The notes under the pieces were generated by a model. That model ran no database searches. It was given only the letters and a program-made list of their open reading frames with translations, and was not told the DNA's origin. Shown in pieces: positions 54,553-64,000 of a stretch of 64,000 nt of DNA. Positions within the stretch are counted from its first letter, which is position 1; the number at the start of each line of letters is the position of its first letter. The translations under genes were made by a program, and so were the position numbers. The stretch covers positions 548,712,630 to 548,776,629 of the forward strand of contig CM046882.1 of NCBI GenBank assembly GCA_025667525.1, given 5' to 3'. The DNA is from Glebionis coronaria. Its lineage: Eukaryota; Streptophyta; Magnoliopsida; Asterales; Asteraceae.

Positions 54553-57501
54553 ATGACTCTTAAAATTGCTCCTAATCATAACCAAATTGCTTTGCTTCAT
54601 GATGAACATGCCGAGTTTACTGATGCTGTGGCCTTTCTAAAGTCTTCGTACTTTAGAGTGGCCCTTCTCATCAATCCTCGAATCTATACCTCACACATTC
54701 AACAGTTCTGGTCTAAAGCCATGACCAAAACAGTGAATGGAGAGGTTATAATTCAAAGCACAGTTGATGGTCATTCCAAGGTAATCACACTTGCCTCCAT
54801 CAGGGAGAATCTGCTTCTTGATGATGAGGATGGAATAACCAACTTTTCTGAGGCTGAAATTTTTGAAGGTCTTGTTAAATTGGGGTACAAACTTTCTGAA
54901 AATCAAAAATGTAAGTTTGCTAAAGGCCAGTTTGCCCCTCATTGGAAATATTTGATTCATACTATAATGCAATGTTTGTCACCAAAAACCACTGCTTTTA
55001 ATGAGGTTGGTAGTGAGATAGCTTCTGCCCTGATCTGCTTTGCAACAGGGAGGAAGTATTGTTTTTCTCAAATGATTTTTAAAGGCATGGTTAAAAATGT
55101 TTCAAGCACCTCAAAGTTTTGTATGTATCCAAGGTTTATAGAAATTCTGCTGAATATGAGTGATCATGGTCCCATTAAACACAAAAACTATTTTTCAGCA
55201 ACCCAACACACCAACAAACTCTTCACCACACTACTTGCACCATCACCTTTGTTTTCTGGCAAAAACATTCCATTCACTTCAATTATGATGGACCAAATCA
55301 GACGGGAAGAAGCCAAAAATCAAACAGCCATAAATCAACCTTCTGATTCCCCTGCCAAGAACCTACCACCTGCTGATCCACAACAAGAAAGGCGTTCAAA
55401 ATCCAGGTTTGCCAGGTCTCCCTTGCCTGGTGAATCTTCACAAGCAGCAGAAAGGAGAGTCTCCAAGAGTTTAGAGCAACCTGGGGGTTTGGCTGCCACT
55501 ACTGTCTCATCCTCAAGGGGTGAGCAAGATAGTGACACCATCAATAAGTCCTCTCCCCCACTCCATGATATCCAACAAGGGGAGAAATTCCCTTCTAGGA
55601 TTGAGAGCAGTATGAAACCTTTAACAAATTTGGAATTGACGAAAATGTGCATGAGCCTGAAAAGGCAGAATGCACAACTAGTACAAGATGTCAAAAAGCA
55701 AGGTCTGGTTATTTCTCACTTGGAAACCAGACTTGCTACTCTTGAGGGGAGGAGAAAGCCCAGACTGATTCTTTCCACAGATGAGGATGCTTCCAAAGGG
55801 GAGGAAATTCCACACACAGAAGGGTCTACTGAGTATTATTCATATCCTGGTGGGGAACATGGAAAGATAACGAGTGCTCAGAAAGGGAGGGAGAGAGAAA
55901 GTGCTGATAAGGGAAGTGACAAGGGGAGTGCAACCAAAGATATTGCTCAAACATTGCTCACCATGGGCAATACAGAAGAAGCCCCTGCTTTAAAAGTTTC
56001 CCCTGCCATTGCTGATCCCACTGCTGTAAGTTTATCCCCTGCTAAGAACATTACTCAAACATTTGTTAGGAAGAACAGAAAGCAACCAGCTCAAAAGGGG
56101 ATAACAATCAAAGAACCTGCATCTAAAGCAAAACCAGCACCAGCAGTGGATCCAAAAGACAAAGGAAAAGGAATCATGGTGCAACAGCCCAAGAGAAAAT
56201 ACAAGCATCTGACTCCTGAACAGCAAAGGGCTCAAGAAGCACATGATGCACAAGTAGCTCTCAGGCTACAACAAGAGGAGATGGATATGCAGGACCAAAG
56301 AATGGAGAAGATGAGGCCCAAAGATATGCTAAAGCAGGTTGAGATTATGCATAGAGAACTAGATGACAAGGTACCTCATGTTGGAGAGTTTCTTGATCAA
56401 TGGGAGAAGGAGTTGAAAAATGCTCCTTTGGAAGACAGGTATGAGTTGACTTGCCTTGTTTACAAATATCAAACTGAGTATCTGGAAAGAAGGGCAATTC
56501 AAATTCAGAGTGAGAAGTATCGAACTTCAGAGAAAGGTCAACTTGATCACTACAAAGTTCTGCTTAAGAGACATAGAAAGTGGAAGGATGGTGACTTCAG
56601 TGATATGAGTTTTGAAGCCATAAAAAGAGCAGTCAGACCAGTTCTAAAGTTGTATGATGTGGAGGATTGGATGACTATCAACACTCCTGAGGAACCTGAG
56701 TATCTTAGGAGACAAAGTGAAATGCTACAGAAAGCTAGAGAATCAAAGAAAAGAAAAGTTGGAGAGACTACACAAGCAGGTACATCATCCCAAGGAGGGG
56801 CATCGCATCAAGCAGGTGGAAGTTTTCCAGAAGTAATTGAGAAGTCTGTACTTAATGTACAAAGAGCAGCAAAGAGACTCAAGAGAATGGAGAAAGTAGG
56901 CATAGTTACTAAAGAGTCTCAAAGACCTTCAAATGATGAGATTGATAAACAGCTAATTCTGCAGGGAAATGATGATATCTCACCTAGTGAACTTGGAAAG
57001 AAGTTTGCTATTATAGAGTATGTTGTTTATGAACACAAAGGGAGGACTTGGTGGAAGCTTACAAGAGCTGACAATACAGCACAGACCTTTCTAAGTCTAG
57101 ATGTCATGTTTCAAATTTTAGATAGTGAAGACTTAGAAGATCTGTGGAAAATATTGAAGAAAACGTTTGCTACAAAACCTCCTACCATTGATGGTGTAGA
57201 GAAGGATTGGGTAATCTGGGAGTGCATGCATAGGATGTATGAGCATGAGTTATTTGATCCTATATTTGATGCAGTAAACAAAGGAGATTTGTTGTATTGG
57301 AAGCTATTTACTAATTCTGGGGTTTATGAGATGGTGATGGAAGGTGTGAGTGTGTACTTGCTCAATCATAGGTATTATCCCTTCTCTCAGGACACCTTGA
57401 AGAAACTGGCACAGGCTAACCTAATTGTAGATGCTAAGAAGCATGTTGCTTATGATCTGGTAAGAATGGTTCATAGTCAGATTTGGCCAGAGAGTTTGTA
57501 A
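54553..57501 (+). CDS. E8 ORF3 (982 codons), intact SIRE third-ORF protein of unknown function
   Basis: The frame runs unbroken from MTLKIAPNHNQIALLHDEH to WPESL. Residues about 1-230 form a globular N-terminal region (YTSHIQQFWSKA, ATGRKYCFSQMIFKGM, MYPRF) that I recognise as frequent in Asteraceae retrotransposon proteins of unknown role. About 240-360 is Pro/Ser/Lys-rich; about 368-400 is a coiled coil (KRQNAQLVQDVKKQ); 400-590 is a charged linker; 590-720 is highly charged and probably helical; 770-982 is a second folded region (YEHKGRTWWKL). In SIRE elements ORF3 is often called env-like, but I see no signal peptide or membrane segment here. The KR-rich stretches would suit a nuclear or nucleic-acid-binding protein. 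It has a promoter-like block upstream and is the only intact long frame in the window. Confidence 0.85.
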   Translation: MTLKIAPNHNQIALLHDEHAEFTDAVAFLKSSYFRVALLINPRIYTSHIQQFWSKAMTKTVNGEVIIQSTVDGHSKVITLASIRENLLLDDEDGITNFSEAEIFEGLVKLGYKLSENQKCKFAKGQFAPHWKYLIHTIMQCLSPKTTAFNEVGSEIASALICFATGRKYCFSQMIFKGMVKNVSSTSKFCMYPRFIEILLNMSDHGPIKHKNYFSATQHTNKLFTTLLAPSPLFSGKNIPFTSIMMDQIRREEAKNQTAINQPSDSPAKNLPPADPQQERRSKSRFARSPLPGESSQAAERRVSKSLEQPGGLAATTVSSSRGEQDSDTINKSSPPLHDIQQGEKFPSRIESSMKPLTNLELTKMCMSLKRQNAQLVQDVKKQGLVISHLETRLATLEGRRKPRLILSTDEDASKGEEIPHTEGSTEYYSYPGGEHGKITSAQKGRERESADKGSDKGSATKDIAQTLLTMGNTEEAPALKVSPAIADPTAVSLSPAKNITQTFVRKNRKQPAQKGITIKEPASKAKPAPAVDPKDKGKGIMVQQPKRKYKHLTPEQQRAQEAHDAQVALRLQQEEMDMQDQRMEKMRPKDMLKQVEIMHRELDDKVPHVGEFLDQWEKELKNAPLEDRYELTCLVYKYQTEYLERRAIQIQSEKYRTSEKGQLDHYKVLLKRHRKWKDGDFSDMSFEAIKRAVRPVLKLYDVEDWMTINTPEEPEYLRRQSEMLQKARESKKRKVGETTQAGTSSQGGASHQAGGSFPEVIEKSVLNVQRAAKRLKRMEKVGIVTKESQRPSNDEIDKQLILQGNDDISPSELGKKFAIIEYVVYEHKGRTWWKLTRADNTAQTFLSLDVMFQILDSEDLEDLWKILKKTFATKPPTIDGVEKDWVIWECMHRMYEHELFDPIFDAVNKGDLLYWKLFTNSGVYEMVMEGVSVYLLNHRYYPFSQDTLKKLAQANLIVDAKKHVAYDLVRMVHSQIWPESL

Positions 57502-57554
57502 GCATCCTCAACAACTAGCATTTATTCAGAAACTTGTCTTTAGGGGAAAGCACA

Positions 57555-57569
57555 AGTTTAGGGGAGGAT
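57555..57569 (+). other. E8 polypurine tract
   Basis: AAGTTTAGGGGAGGAT lies immediately before TGTTGGG of the right LTR; the same tract precedes the E3 LTR. Confidence 0.88.
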
Positions 57570-58095
57570 TGTTGGGAATAAATCTATGCTTATTTGTTTC
57601 CCCTGCTAGTTGATTATTCGTACCCCTGCTAGAGTAAGTTCCCCCTGCTAAATAATAAAGGCAGGGGGATTGGTTCCCCTGCTGAAGTCAAAGGCCCTGC
57701 TGTCCAAGATAAACATAGAATAGATTTTTACGCGTTTCAGTTATTATTCCTTAATACTTTCCATAGTTTGTTAGTAGTGATCATGTACGTGAGTCCTTGT
57801 GCCTATAAAAGGACTCACTAGGTTAGCATGCAAAGTGTGTCTTTTCTCATTTTGTCTTTTATTATATTACTTTAAGGTTTTGTAAACCCTAATACCATTT
57901 TGGGTATTCGTATATCTTTGATATATTAAAGTTCAACGTTTGAATCATATTTGTTCTTGTGCTAAACATTACATTCCGCATCTTGTTTAGTTGCTTTTCT
58001 TTGCAAAGTTTCTCTAGTGTTAGATTGAATTCTTTCTTTCTATCACAACCCTTAAAAAAGCTATTAAGGTTTAAGATCTGACTTTGGGATCAACA
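57570..58095 (+). repeat. E8 3' LTR
   Basis: Same length as the 5' LTR (526 bp) with about five substitutions. TATA hairpin intact at 57789-57818. Followed by TTAGC (58096-58100). Confidence 0.93.
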
Positions 58096-58100
58096 TTAGC

Positions 58101-58452
58101 CAACACGTTTATTATTTGAAGAGAAGATATACTCAAATATTGTAGTTTCTATATTTATATTTTCCTAAAATGGTTGATAGGTTATCCATTGTACACGACT
58201 CATTATGTTATAAAAGTTGGTCGTAGGGTTTATACAAGATACATATTATTATTCGGTATTCGACTTTCATTGTAATCAAGTTTGTTTCATCAATCAAAAG
58301 TGAAAGTTTGTTTTACTTGTTTTGCTTGTTCTTTATTCAAGTGTTAATTCCGCATAACACTTGGATTGTTCATACAACAAAGTCTCTCTAAGTGTTTAAC
58401 TTGATTTAATCTCGTTAACACAAAGCTAATCGATCTAAGTTTGGGATCAACA
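58101..58452 (+). repeat. E7 5' LTR, right segment
   Basis: Continues the E7 LTR after the duplicated TTAGC and ends TTTGGGATCAACA. TATAAAA lies at 58209-58215 inside a weaker inverted repeat, ACGAC (58195-58199) with GTCGT (58220-58224). Confidence 0.85.
58195..58224 (+). promoter_or_regulatory. E7 LTR TATA box in an inverted-repeat loop
   Basis: ACGAC and GTCGT (plus one T-G pair) flank CATTATGTTATAAAAG. The stem is shorter than in E8 or E3 but placed similarly around the TATA element. Confidence 0.45.
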
Positions 58453-58454
58453 AG

Positions 58455-58466
58455 TGGTATCAGAGC
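58455..58466 (+). other. E7 primer binding site
   Basis: TGGTATCAGAGC two bases after the LTR end. Confidence 0.92.
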
Positions 58467-58518
58467 TTGTTGAGGAACTTTGATCTTGAAGAACAGTAAA
58501 CCCTAAAAACCAGACAAG

Positions 58519-61324
58519 ATGTCTACTCCGGATATGACCTCCTCCTCATCAAGTCACAACCTAAAAATCCCCATGCTAGACCCTGACAACTTTGAGCTAT
58601 TGAAGTTCATTTTCAAACAATACCTTCAGATTCATGATCACACTCTCTGGGAAATTATTGAATAGGGAAAGACATTCGATAAAGACGCTAAGATTGCAGC
58701 TGCTATTGCTTTAATATCAGTTGAGGGTTCAACTGAAGAGGATCGAAAAGAATGACCTACGTATGGGAGAGCTGTCTCAACTGAGGATATTGCAAAGAGA
58801 AGGAATGACATGAAAACTTTAAGCATTCTCAAACTCTCTTTGGGACCAAGCAATCAACACAAGTATAGAGGGTTTAAATCTTCCAAAGAAATTTGGGAAG
58901 CTCTTCAAGTCAACTATGGTGGTAATGATGATACTGCCTCAGAAAAGAAGAAGAAACTTTTGCATGAGTATGTTGTGTTCAGGGCTCTTCCCAATGAGAA
59001 GCTAAGTGGGGTAAGAAGCAGGCTTCTAGACATCACTAGAAAATTGTCCTTTATGGGAACAATGTATGATGATGCTGATATCATTACTACCTTCCTTAAA
59101 AGTCTTGGTGATGCATGGAAAATTGAAGCTAAGTCTATCATTTCTACCAATGCCCACAAGAGTTCTACTTTTGATGACGTCGACAATAAGCTAAAGATTG
59201 TAGAGAATGAAATCCTATTGGATCATGGAAGCAAATCTACCTCTGGAAACATGGATTTCATCTCACATAGTGAAGCTCAAGTTCATAAGAGAGAATTATA
59301 TGTGCATCCTGTTACTAGATCACCTTGTATCAGCGGTGGATCAACCTTTGTTAGTGCTTCTCATTCAGAAGTTGACACATACAATGTTGACTCACCAAGG
59401 ATTAAACCTGCTGGTATTGATCTAGACACAATGTGTGCCTACATTGTTGCATTGCCTAATGGTAAAGTGATTATATATGAGGACCTTGAGCAAATCAGTG
59501 AGGAGAATTTGGAGGAGATGGATATTAAATGTAATATGGCACTTGCAAGCATAAGGGCCAACAGATGGAATAGGAGATTCAGGAAGAAGATGACCATCAA
59601 TGCTAAAGACACTGCTGGGTTTGATAAATCCAAGGTTGAGTGTTACAACTGCCATAGGACGGGTCACTTTATGAGGGAATGTAGATCTCCAGGAAGATCT
59701 GATGCTGGAAAGCCTTCAAGCTAAATCATCAAGGTTGAAGACACAAAGGCTATGGTTGCCATGCAAGACATTGATGGCGTTGGATGGGACTAGAGCTTTT
59801 TGGCAAAAGATATGGAAGAGAACAAGGCCTTGATTGCAAAGAAGTAAGAAGAAGAACATGTTCACTTTGCTCTCATGGCACATTCTTCGTCTTCATCAGA
59901 TAATGAGGTATATGATGATGCTTTCTGTAGTAAAGGCTCTCGTTTAAACACTAAAAAACTTAACAAAAAAAATTTTAAGTTAAAATCATATGTTTTTTTA
60001 TGAAAAATGCAAACTATCTAATTATCAAATGACACTTGTTCAAACTGAAAAGACTGTAGAAGAATATAAGAAAATGGAATTTGACCTAAAAGATCAAGTT
60101 AATGTTTTGTCTCATGACCTTAAAGTTAGTGTTGAACATAGGGACATACTGGTGAGATCCAAAGGAGTAATACAAACTAAGTTAGATGAGGTCATTAAAG
60201 ATAAAGAGAATGTAGGGCTTAAAATTCAAAAGTTTGATAAAGCCACTCAAACCCTAGAAAAATGTGTAAGTGAGCAAAGAGATTCTAGGGATATGTCTGG
60301 GATTGGGCTAAAAGAGTATACTGATGTTCCACCACATGCTGAAAACTTTCATGGTGTCCTGAGAAAGGATTTATCTTGGACTTGTATACCAGAACTCCAA
60401 GAAAAGGAATTCATTCCTCCGCCAAGAGTTCTTACTCCAGTAGAGGAGTATAAACAGAAAGTGACTGACTTGGAACAATGGAAGAAAGCCAAGCCTACAT
60501 TGTTTGTTAAATGTGGAATGCTTAGTAAAAGTCCACTTGAGTCTACACCCATAACTGTGACCAACCCTTCTACTGGAAAATCTGTTGACCTTGGCTCATA
60601 TGTTAATAGTAAACCTAGTGTTAAGTATGCTGAAATGTATAGGAAACCTAGGTCACCACAAAGCCAAGCTAGTGTTAATGGGACAGGGTTCTTTTCATCT
60701 AGACCTAGGGTTATGTCTAGAAAAGCTTATTATATATGTGGGATTTTTTCTCATTTGGCTTATAAATGTGTCAGTGCTTCAAAAGTCAACGCTGACAATA
60801 AGTCAACCATGGTCAAACCTAGACCTTTTGTCCAAACAAGTCCACAAGTTACTAGACCAGCTCCATTCTTTACTAAATGGAGTAATACTCATGGACAAAG
60901 GCCCTTTCAAAACACCAATACATGGTCTAACAGCTAATGGGTTCTTGTAGCAAACCCTAAATTTGGTGCTGATAAGTACACATTCAGCACTGACAAGAAC
61001 AACTTTAACGCTGACAGGAATGTTTCCAACGCTGTTAGGTTAGGTAATAACAAGTACTTGCAGCCAAAGGGAAATGGGTCTACAGCTTCATCTAGTTTGA
61101 CATGGAGACCCAAACAGGATCAAAACCCTAATTCTGATGGGATTTCTATGACCTGTAACAGATTTCATTATATTTCAAAGGTCATAACTTAACCAATTGG
61201 GGTGAACTGGGTGTTCAAGCCTCAAAGGGATGAACAAGGGGTTGTTATAAGGACTAAATTTGTTCTTGTTGAACAACCAAATGAATCCAAGTCTGCTCAC
61301 GCTTGGGTTCCCAAAGAAAACTAA
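58519..61324 (+). pseudogene. gag: E7 gag (multiple stops and frame changes)
   Basis: The ATG at 58519 begins MSTPDMTSSSS, then LKIPMLDPDNFELLKF, parallel to the E8 gag. In-frame stops: TAG 58663-58665 and TGA 58753-58755. 58810-59724 is open and covers the capsid-like core and knuckle CYNCHRTGHFMREC (about 59638-59682). TAA at 59722 and further stops follow, with a frame change before 59990-60937, which holds the coiled coil and a degraded second knuckle (first Cys lost, about 60730-60770). The tail ends VPKEN then TAA (61322-61324). It is more decayed than E8's gag, fitting an older insertion. Confidence 0.85.
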
Positions 61325-61374
61325 CTTGTTTTCTTTATGTGCAGGGCATTGAAAAGTAGGTAAATGATTATGGA

Positions 61375-64000
61375 TATTGGGATAGTGGATGCTCTAGGCA
61401 CATGACGGGGAAGGAAGATTATTTGACTAACTTTACCCCCATTAAAGATGGTGACAAAGTGTACTTTGGAGGAGGATATGGTACAATTTCTGGAAAAGGC
61501 ACTCTTATCACCAATAATTTGCGTTTTGAAAACGTATTTCTGGTAAAAGAACTTGATTATAATTTGTTTAGTGTGTCACAAGTTTGTGACAATAAGAATA
61601 AGGTTCTTTCCACTGATACTGAATGCTTGGTGTTAAGCAAAGACTTTAAGATGCCTGATAAAAATTTTATTGACTATAGAACACCTAGGCATAAGGACAT
61701 TTATAATGTAAATCTTAATGGAATTAGGATGAACAACAATTTGTCATGTCTATATGCTAAAGCTTCAGTTGATGAAAGTAATCTATGGCACCAAAGGTTA
61801 GGGCACATAAACTTTAAGAACATAAACCGACTTGTGAGACATGGTTTAGTTGATGGTTTGCTTGAAAAGGCTTTCCACAATGATCATTCTTGTGTTGCAT
61901 GTCTTAAAGGCAAAAAACACAAAGTCTCATTTAAGTCTAAACTTGTGCACTCTAGTTCTAAACCACTTCACTGCTACATATGGACTTATTTCGCCCAACT
62001 AATATAGAAAGTTTGAAAGGTAAATCCTATTGTTTTGTCATAACTGATGATTTTTCTAGATTTACTTGGACTTCCTTTTTGGCCTTAAAAAGTGAAACTA
62101 CCATAGTTTTAATTAACTTTATTACCCAAATTGAAAAGAAAACAGGGAATGAGGTTAAAATACTTAGAAGTGATAATGGTGGTGAGTTTAGAAACCAATT
62201 GTTAGATGAATTCTGTGTCCATAAAGGAAGTACTAGGCGGTTTAGCATAGCTAGAACCCCACAGCAGAATGGGGTGGCTGAAAGGAAGAATAGAACACTC
62301 ATAGAAGCAGCTAGGACAATGTTGGCTGGTGCTCATTTTCCATTGCGTTTTGGGCTGAGGCTGTGAATACGGCCTGTTATGTTCAGAATAGAGCATTGAT
62401 CAACAAAATCCATAATAAGACACCTTATGAGTTATTTTGGAATAGGAAACCTAATATTGGTTTTCTTAAACCCTTTGGATGTCATGTAGTGATTTTAGAT
62501 ACTAGTGATGCCTTAGGAAAGTTTAGTGCTAAAGGTGATGAAGGCTATTTTATGGGCTATTCAGTACAGAGTAAAGGATATAGGGTTTACAATAATAAAG
62601 AAAAACGTATACTTGAAAAGGTACATGTTAAGTTTTTAGAAAGTAAACCTAGTGATCCTGAGAGTGGACCAAATTGGTTCTTTGATCTAGAACCTTTATC
62701 ACCTTGAATTATATGCCTTTTACTAATCCAAACACTGTGGAAAAAGGATTCAAATGTTGTGGAAGAACCTATTGTTGAAATTGTAGGTAAACAGGTTGAC
62801 AAGGAAGAAGAATCACATGAAGTCAAATCAGACCACATACTTGAGTATGTTACTATCCCCATATGGACTGATGGATTTGCACAAGCTTTTGCTGCTGCTG
62901 GAAAGGAGAAGGAAGGTCCACAAGAAAAGCCAGTTGATGAAACATGCATGACTCTTCAAGCGCTGATAAAGGAAAATCCGACTCTGACAGGACAAATTCA
63001 GGCGTTAACAGCTCAAACGCTGACAACCAATTTGACCATTTATTCTCTTCCAATGCTTTTGAACAAGGTGAACCTTCCATAGTTCATGAAGAGGTTCATT
63101 CTAGTGATGATGGAGGAGGATATGAAGATGATACTGGCAACATGGAGACTGAGATTGAAGACAACACACTCATTGAAGGAGGAACACTTACATCTACCAT
63201 CAAAAATCATCCTCCTTCTCTAATCATTGGTGATGTTTTGTCTCCTGTTCAAACAAGAAGGTCTCATCAGAATCAAGGAGGTTTCATTGCCAATATCCAC
63301 AAGAAGGTTGATACTTCTCTTGTACAGGCATGTTTGTTTGCTTGTTTTTTGTCACAACAGGAACCCAAGAAAATTTTTGATGCTCTCAAAGAACCAAGTT
63401 GGGTGGAAGCAATGCAGGATGAGCTTCACCAATTTGCTATTCAAGATGTTTGGGAGTTAGTGGACTGTCCTAGGTATGTAAGACCTATAGGGACAAGATG
63501 GGTTCTTAGAAACAAGAAATATGAAAGAGGAATTGTTGTTAAAAACAAGGCACGTTTAGTTGCTCAAGGCTATACACAAGAGGAAAGAATAGACTATGAA
63601 TAGGTTTTTGCACCTGTTGCAAGGATTGAAGCAATAAGGATTTTCCTAGCCAATGCTTCTTGCATGGTCTTCACAGTTTATCAAATGGATGTGAAGAGTG
63701 CTTTTCTTTATGGCATAATTGCAGAGGAGGTTTATGTCATGCAGCCTCCTGGTTTTGAAGACTCAGAACATCCAGACAAAGTGTATAGGGTGAAGAAAGC
63801 AATGTATGGACTTCATCAAGCCCCAAGAGCATGGTATGGAACATTTTCCACCTATCTGGTGGAAAATGGATTTAAGAGGGGCACCATAGACCAGACTTTA
63901 TTTACCAAGAAGACTGGTAAGGACTTTCTACTTGTTCAGGTCTATGTGGATGATATCATCTTTGGTTCATCTAATCCAAAGATGAGTGAAGACTTTTCCA
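61375..64000 (+). pseudogene. pol: E7 pol, truncated by window edge
   Basis: Protease YWDSGCSRHMTG with the Asp codon at 61381. HHCC domain: LWHQRLGHINF to CVACLKGKKH (about 61780-61920). Integrase core: MDLFRPTN, RSDNGGEF, QQNGVAERKNRTL. Reverse transcriptase: [27 protein letters not shown] at 63943-63954; open from 63604 to the edge. Breaks: frame change about 61970-61980, another about 62340-62350, TGA 62705-62707 with frame change by 62944, TAG 63601-63603 (a Glu position in E8). The linker at 62944-63180 contains the GCTGATAAAGG word. RNase H is outside. Confidence 0.88.

Larger units (their letters stand above)
46578..58095 (+). mobile_element. E8: young SIRE-type Copia with third ORF (11.5 kb)
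   Basis: Two 526-bp LTRs (46578-47103 and 57570-58095) begin TGTTGGGAATAAATC and end TTTGGGATCAACA, with duplication TTAGC at 46573-46577 and 58096-58100. I count about five differences between the LTRs (about 1%). Order: primer site, gag, protease, integrase, reverse transcriptase, RNase H, about 1 kb spacer, intact 982-codon ORF3, purine tract. Gag-pol has at least seven breaks. The third ORF after pol and the long gag with two zinc knuckles fit the SIRE/Maximus lineage. Confidence 0.93.
46426..64000 (+). mobile_element. E7: SIRE-type Copia, 5' part, interrupted by E8, runs off the window
   Basis: The 5' LTR is split: 46426-46577 and, after E8 and its duplicated target, 58101-58452 (about 504 bp in all). 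It begins TGTTGGGAATAAAATG and ends TTTGGGATCAACA. The primer site is at 58455-58466. Gag follows at 58519 and pol at about 61375, with reverse transcriptase cut off at 64000. Every domain is broken by stops or frame changes. The 3' LTR lies outside, so age and target duplication (expected ACGTG) cannot be checked. Confidence 0.88.

Noticed and set aside
54553..57501. ORF3 as a retroviral-type envelope protein
   Set aside because: No signal peptide, membrane-spanning segment or fusion-type region is visible; position alone does not justify the name.

Overview
The window is plant nuclear repeat DNA with no recognisable host gene. It is AT-rich and consists of nested LTR retrotransposons whose open frames are mostly broken. 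Gag and pol phrasing, long SIRE-type Copia elements with a third ORF, and Gypsy LTRs of about 2.5-2.7 kb point to a eudicot, most likely Asteraceae (for example the Tanacetum/Artemisia group). That taxonomic call is pattern recognition from memory; no search was run.

Layout, left to right. (1) 1-318 is a tandem hairpin array. (2) Element E1, 324-21874, has 303-bp LTRs, TSD GACAT, a tRNA-Met-type primer site and a broken gag but no pol; it carries a long array of hairpin repeats. (3) Element E2, 5698-16363, is a decayed Gypsy on the minus strand inserted inside that array (TSD CGAGA). (4) 21880-22785 is the 3' end and LTR of a SIRE-like element, E3, probably the sequence E1 jumped into. (5) 22786-29425 is old decayed sequence with a Gypsy LTR end and primer site near 24171, several tight hairpin clusters, and AT-rich filler. 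(6) E5, 29431-39188, is a Gypsy with 2529-bp LTRs about 1% apart (TSD ACATG) around a degenerate interior. (7) E6, 40330-44283, is a compact Copia with 120-bp LTRs (TSD GTGAC) and almost no gag. (8) E7, 46426 to beyond the window, is a SIRE-type Copia whose 5' LTR is split by E8, 46578-58095, a younger SIRE-type Copia (TSD TTAGC). E8 has broken gag-pol but an intact 982-residue third ORF.

Insertion order from nesting and eye-counted LTR differences: E1 (about 14/303) before E2 (about 3-4% in a sampled stretch); E6 is old (about 7%); E5 and E8 (about 1% each) are recent; E8 is younger than E7.

The most interesting structure is not a gene. Unrelated elements (E1, E5, the 1-318 array, and older sequence near 27 kb) carry strings of short hairpins. 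In the tandem arrays, equivalent stems differ between units yet stay complementary. In the three SIRE-type LTRs the TATA box sits in the loop of an inverted repeat whose stem also differs between families. Each SIRE family also carries its own short word scattered through LTR, coding and linker DNA. Either RNA or DNA structure is being maintained, or reverse-transcriptase template switching keeps regenerating perfect stems.
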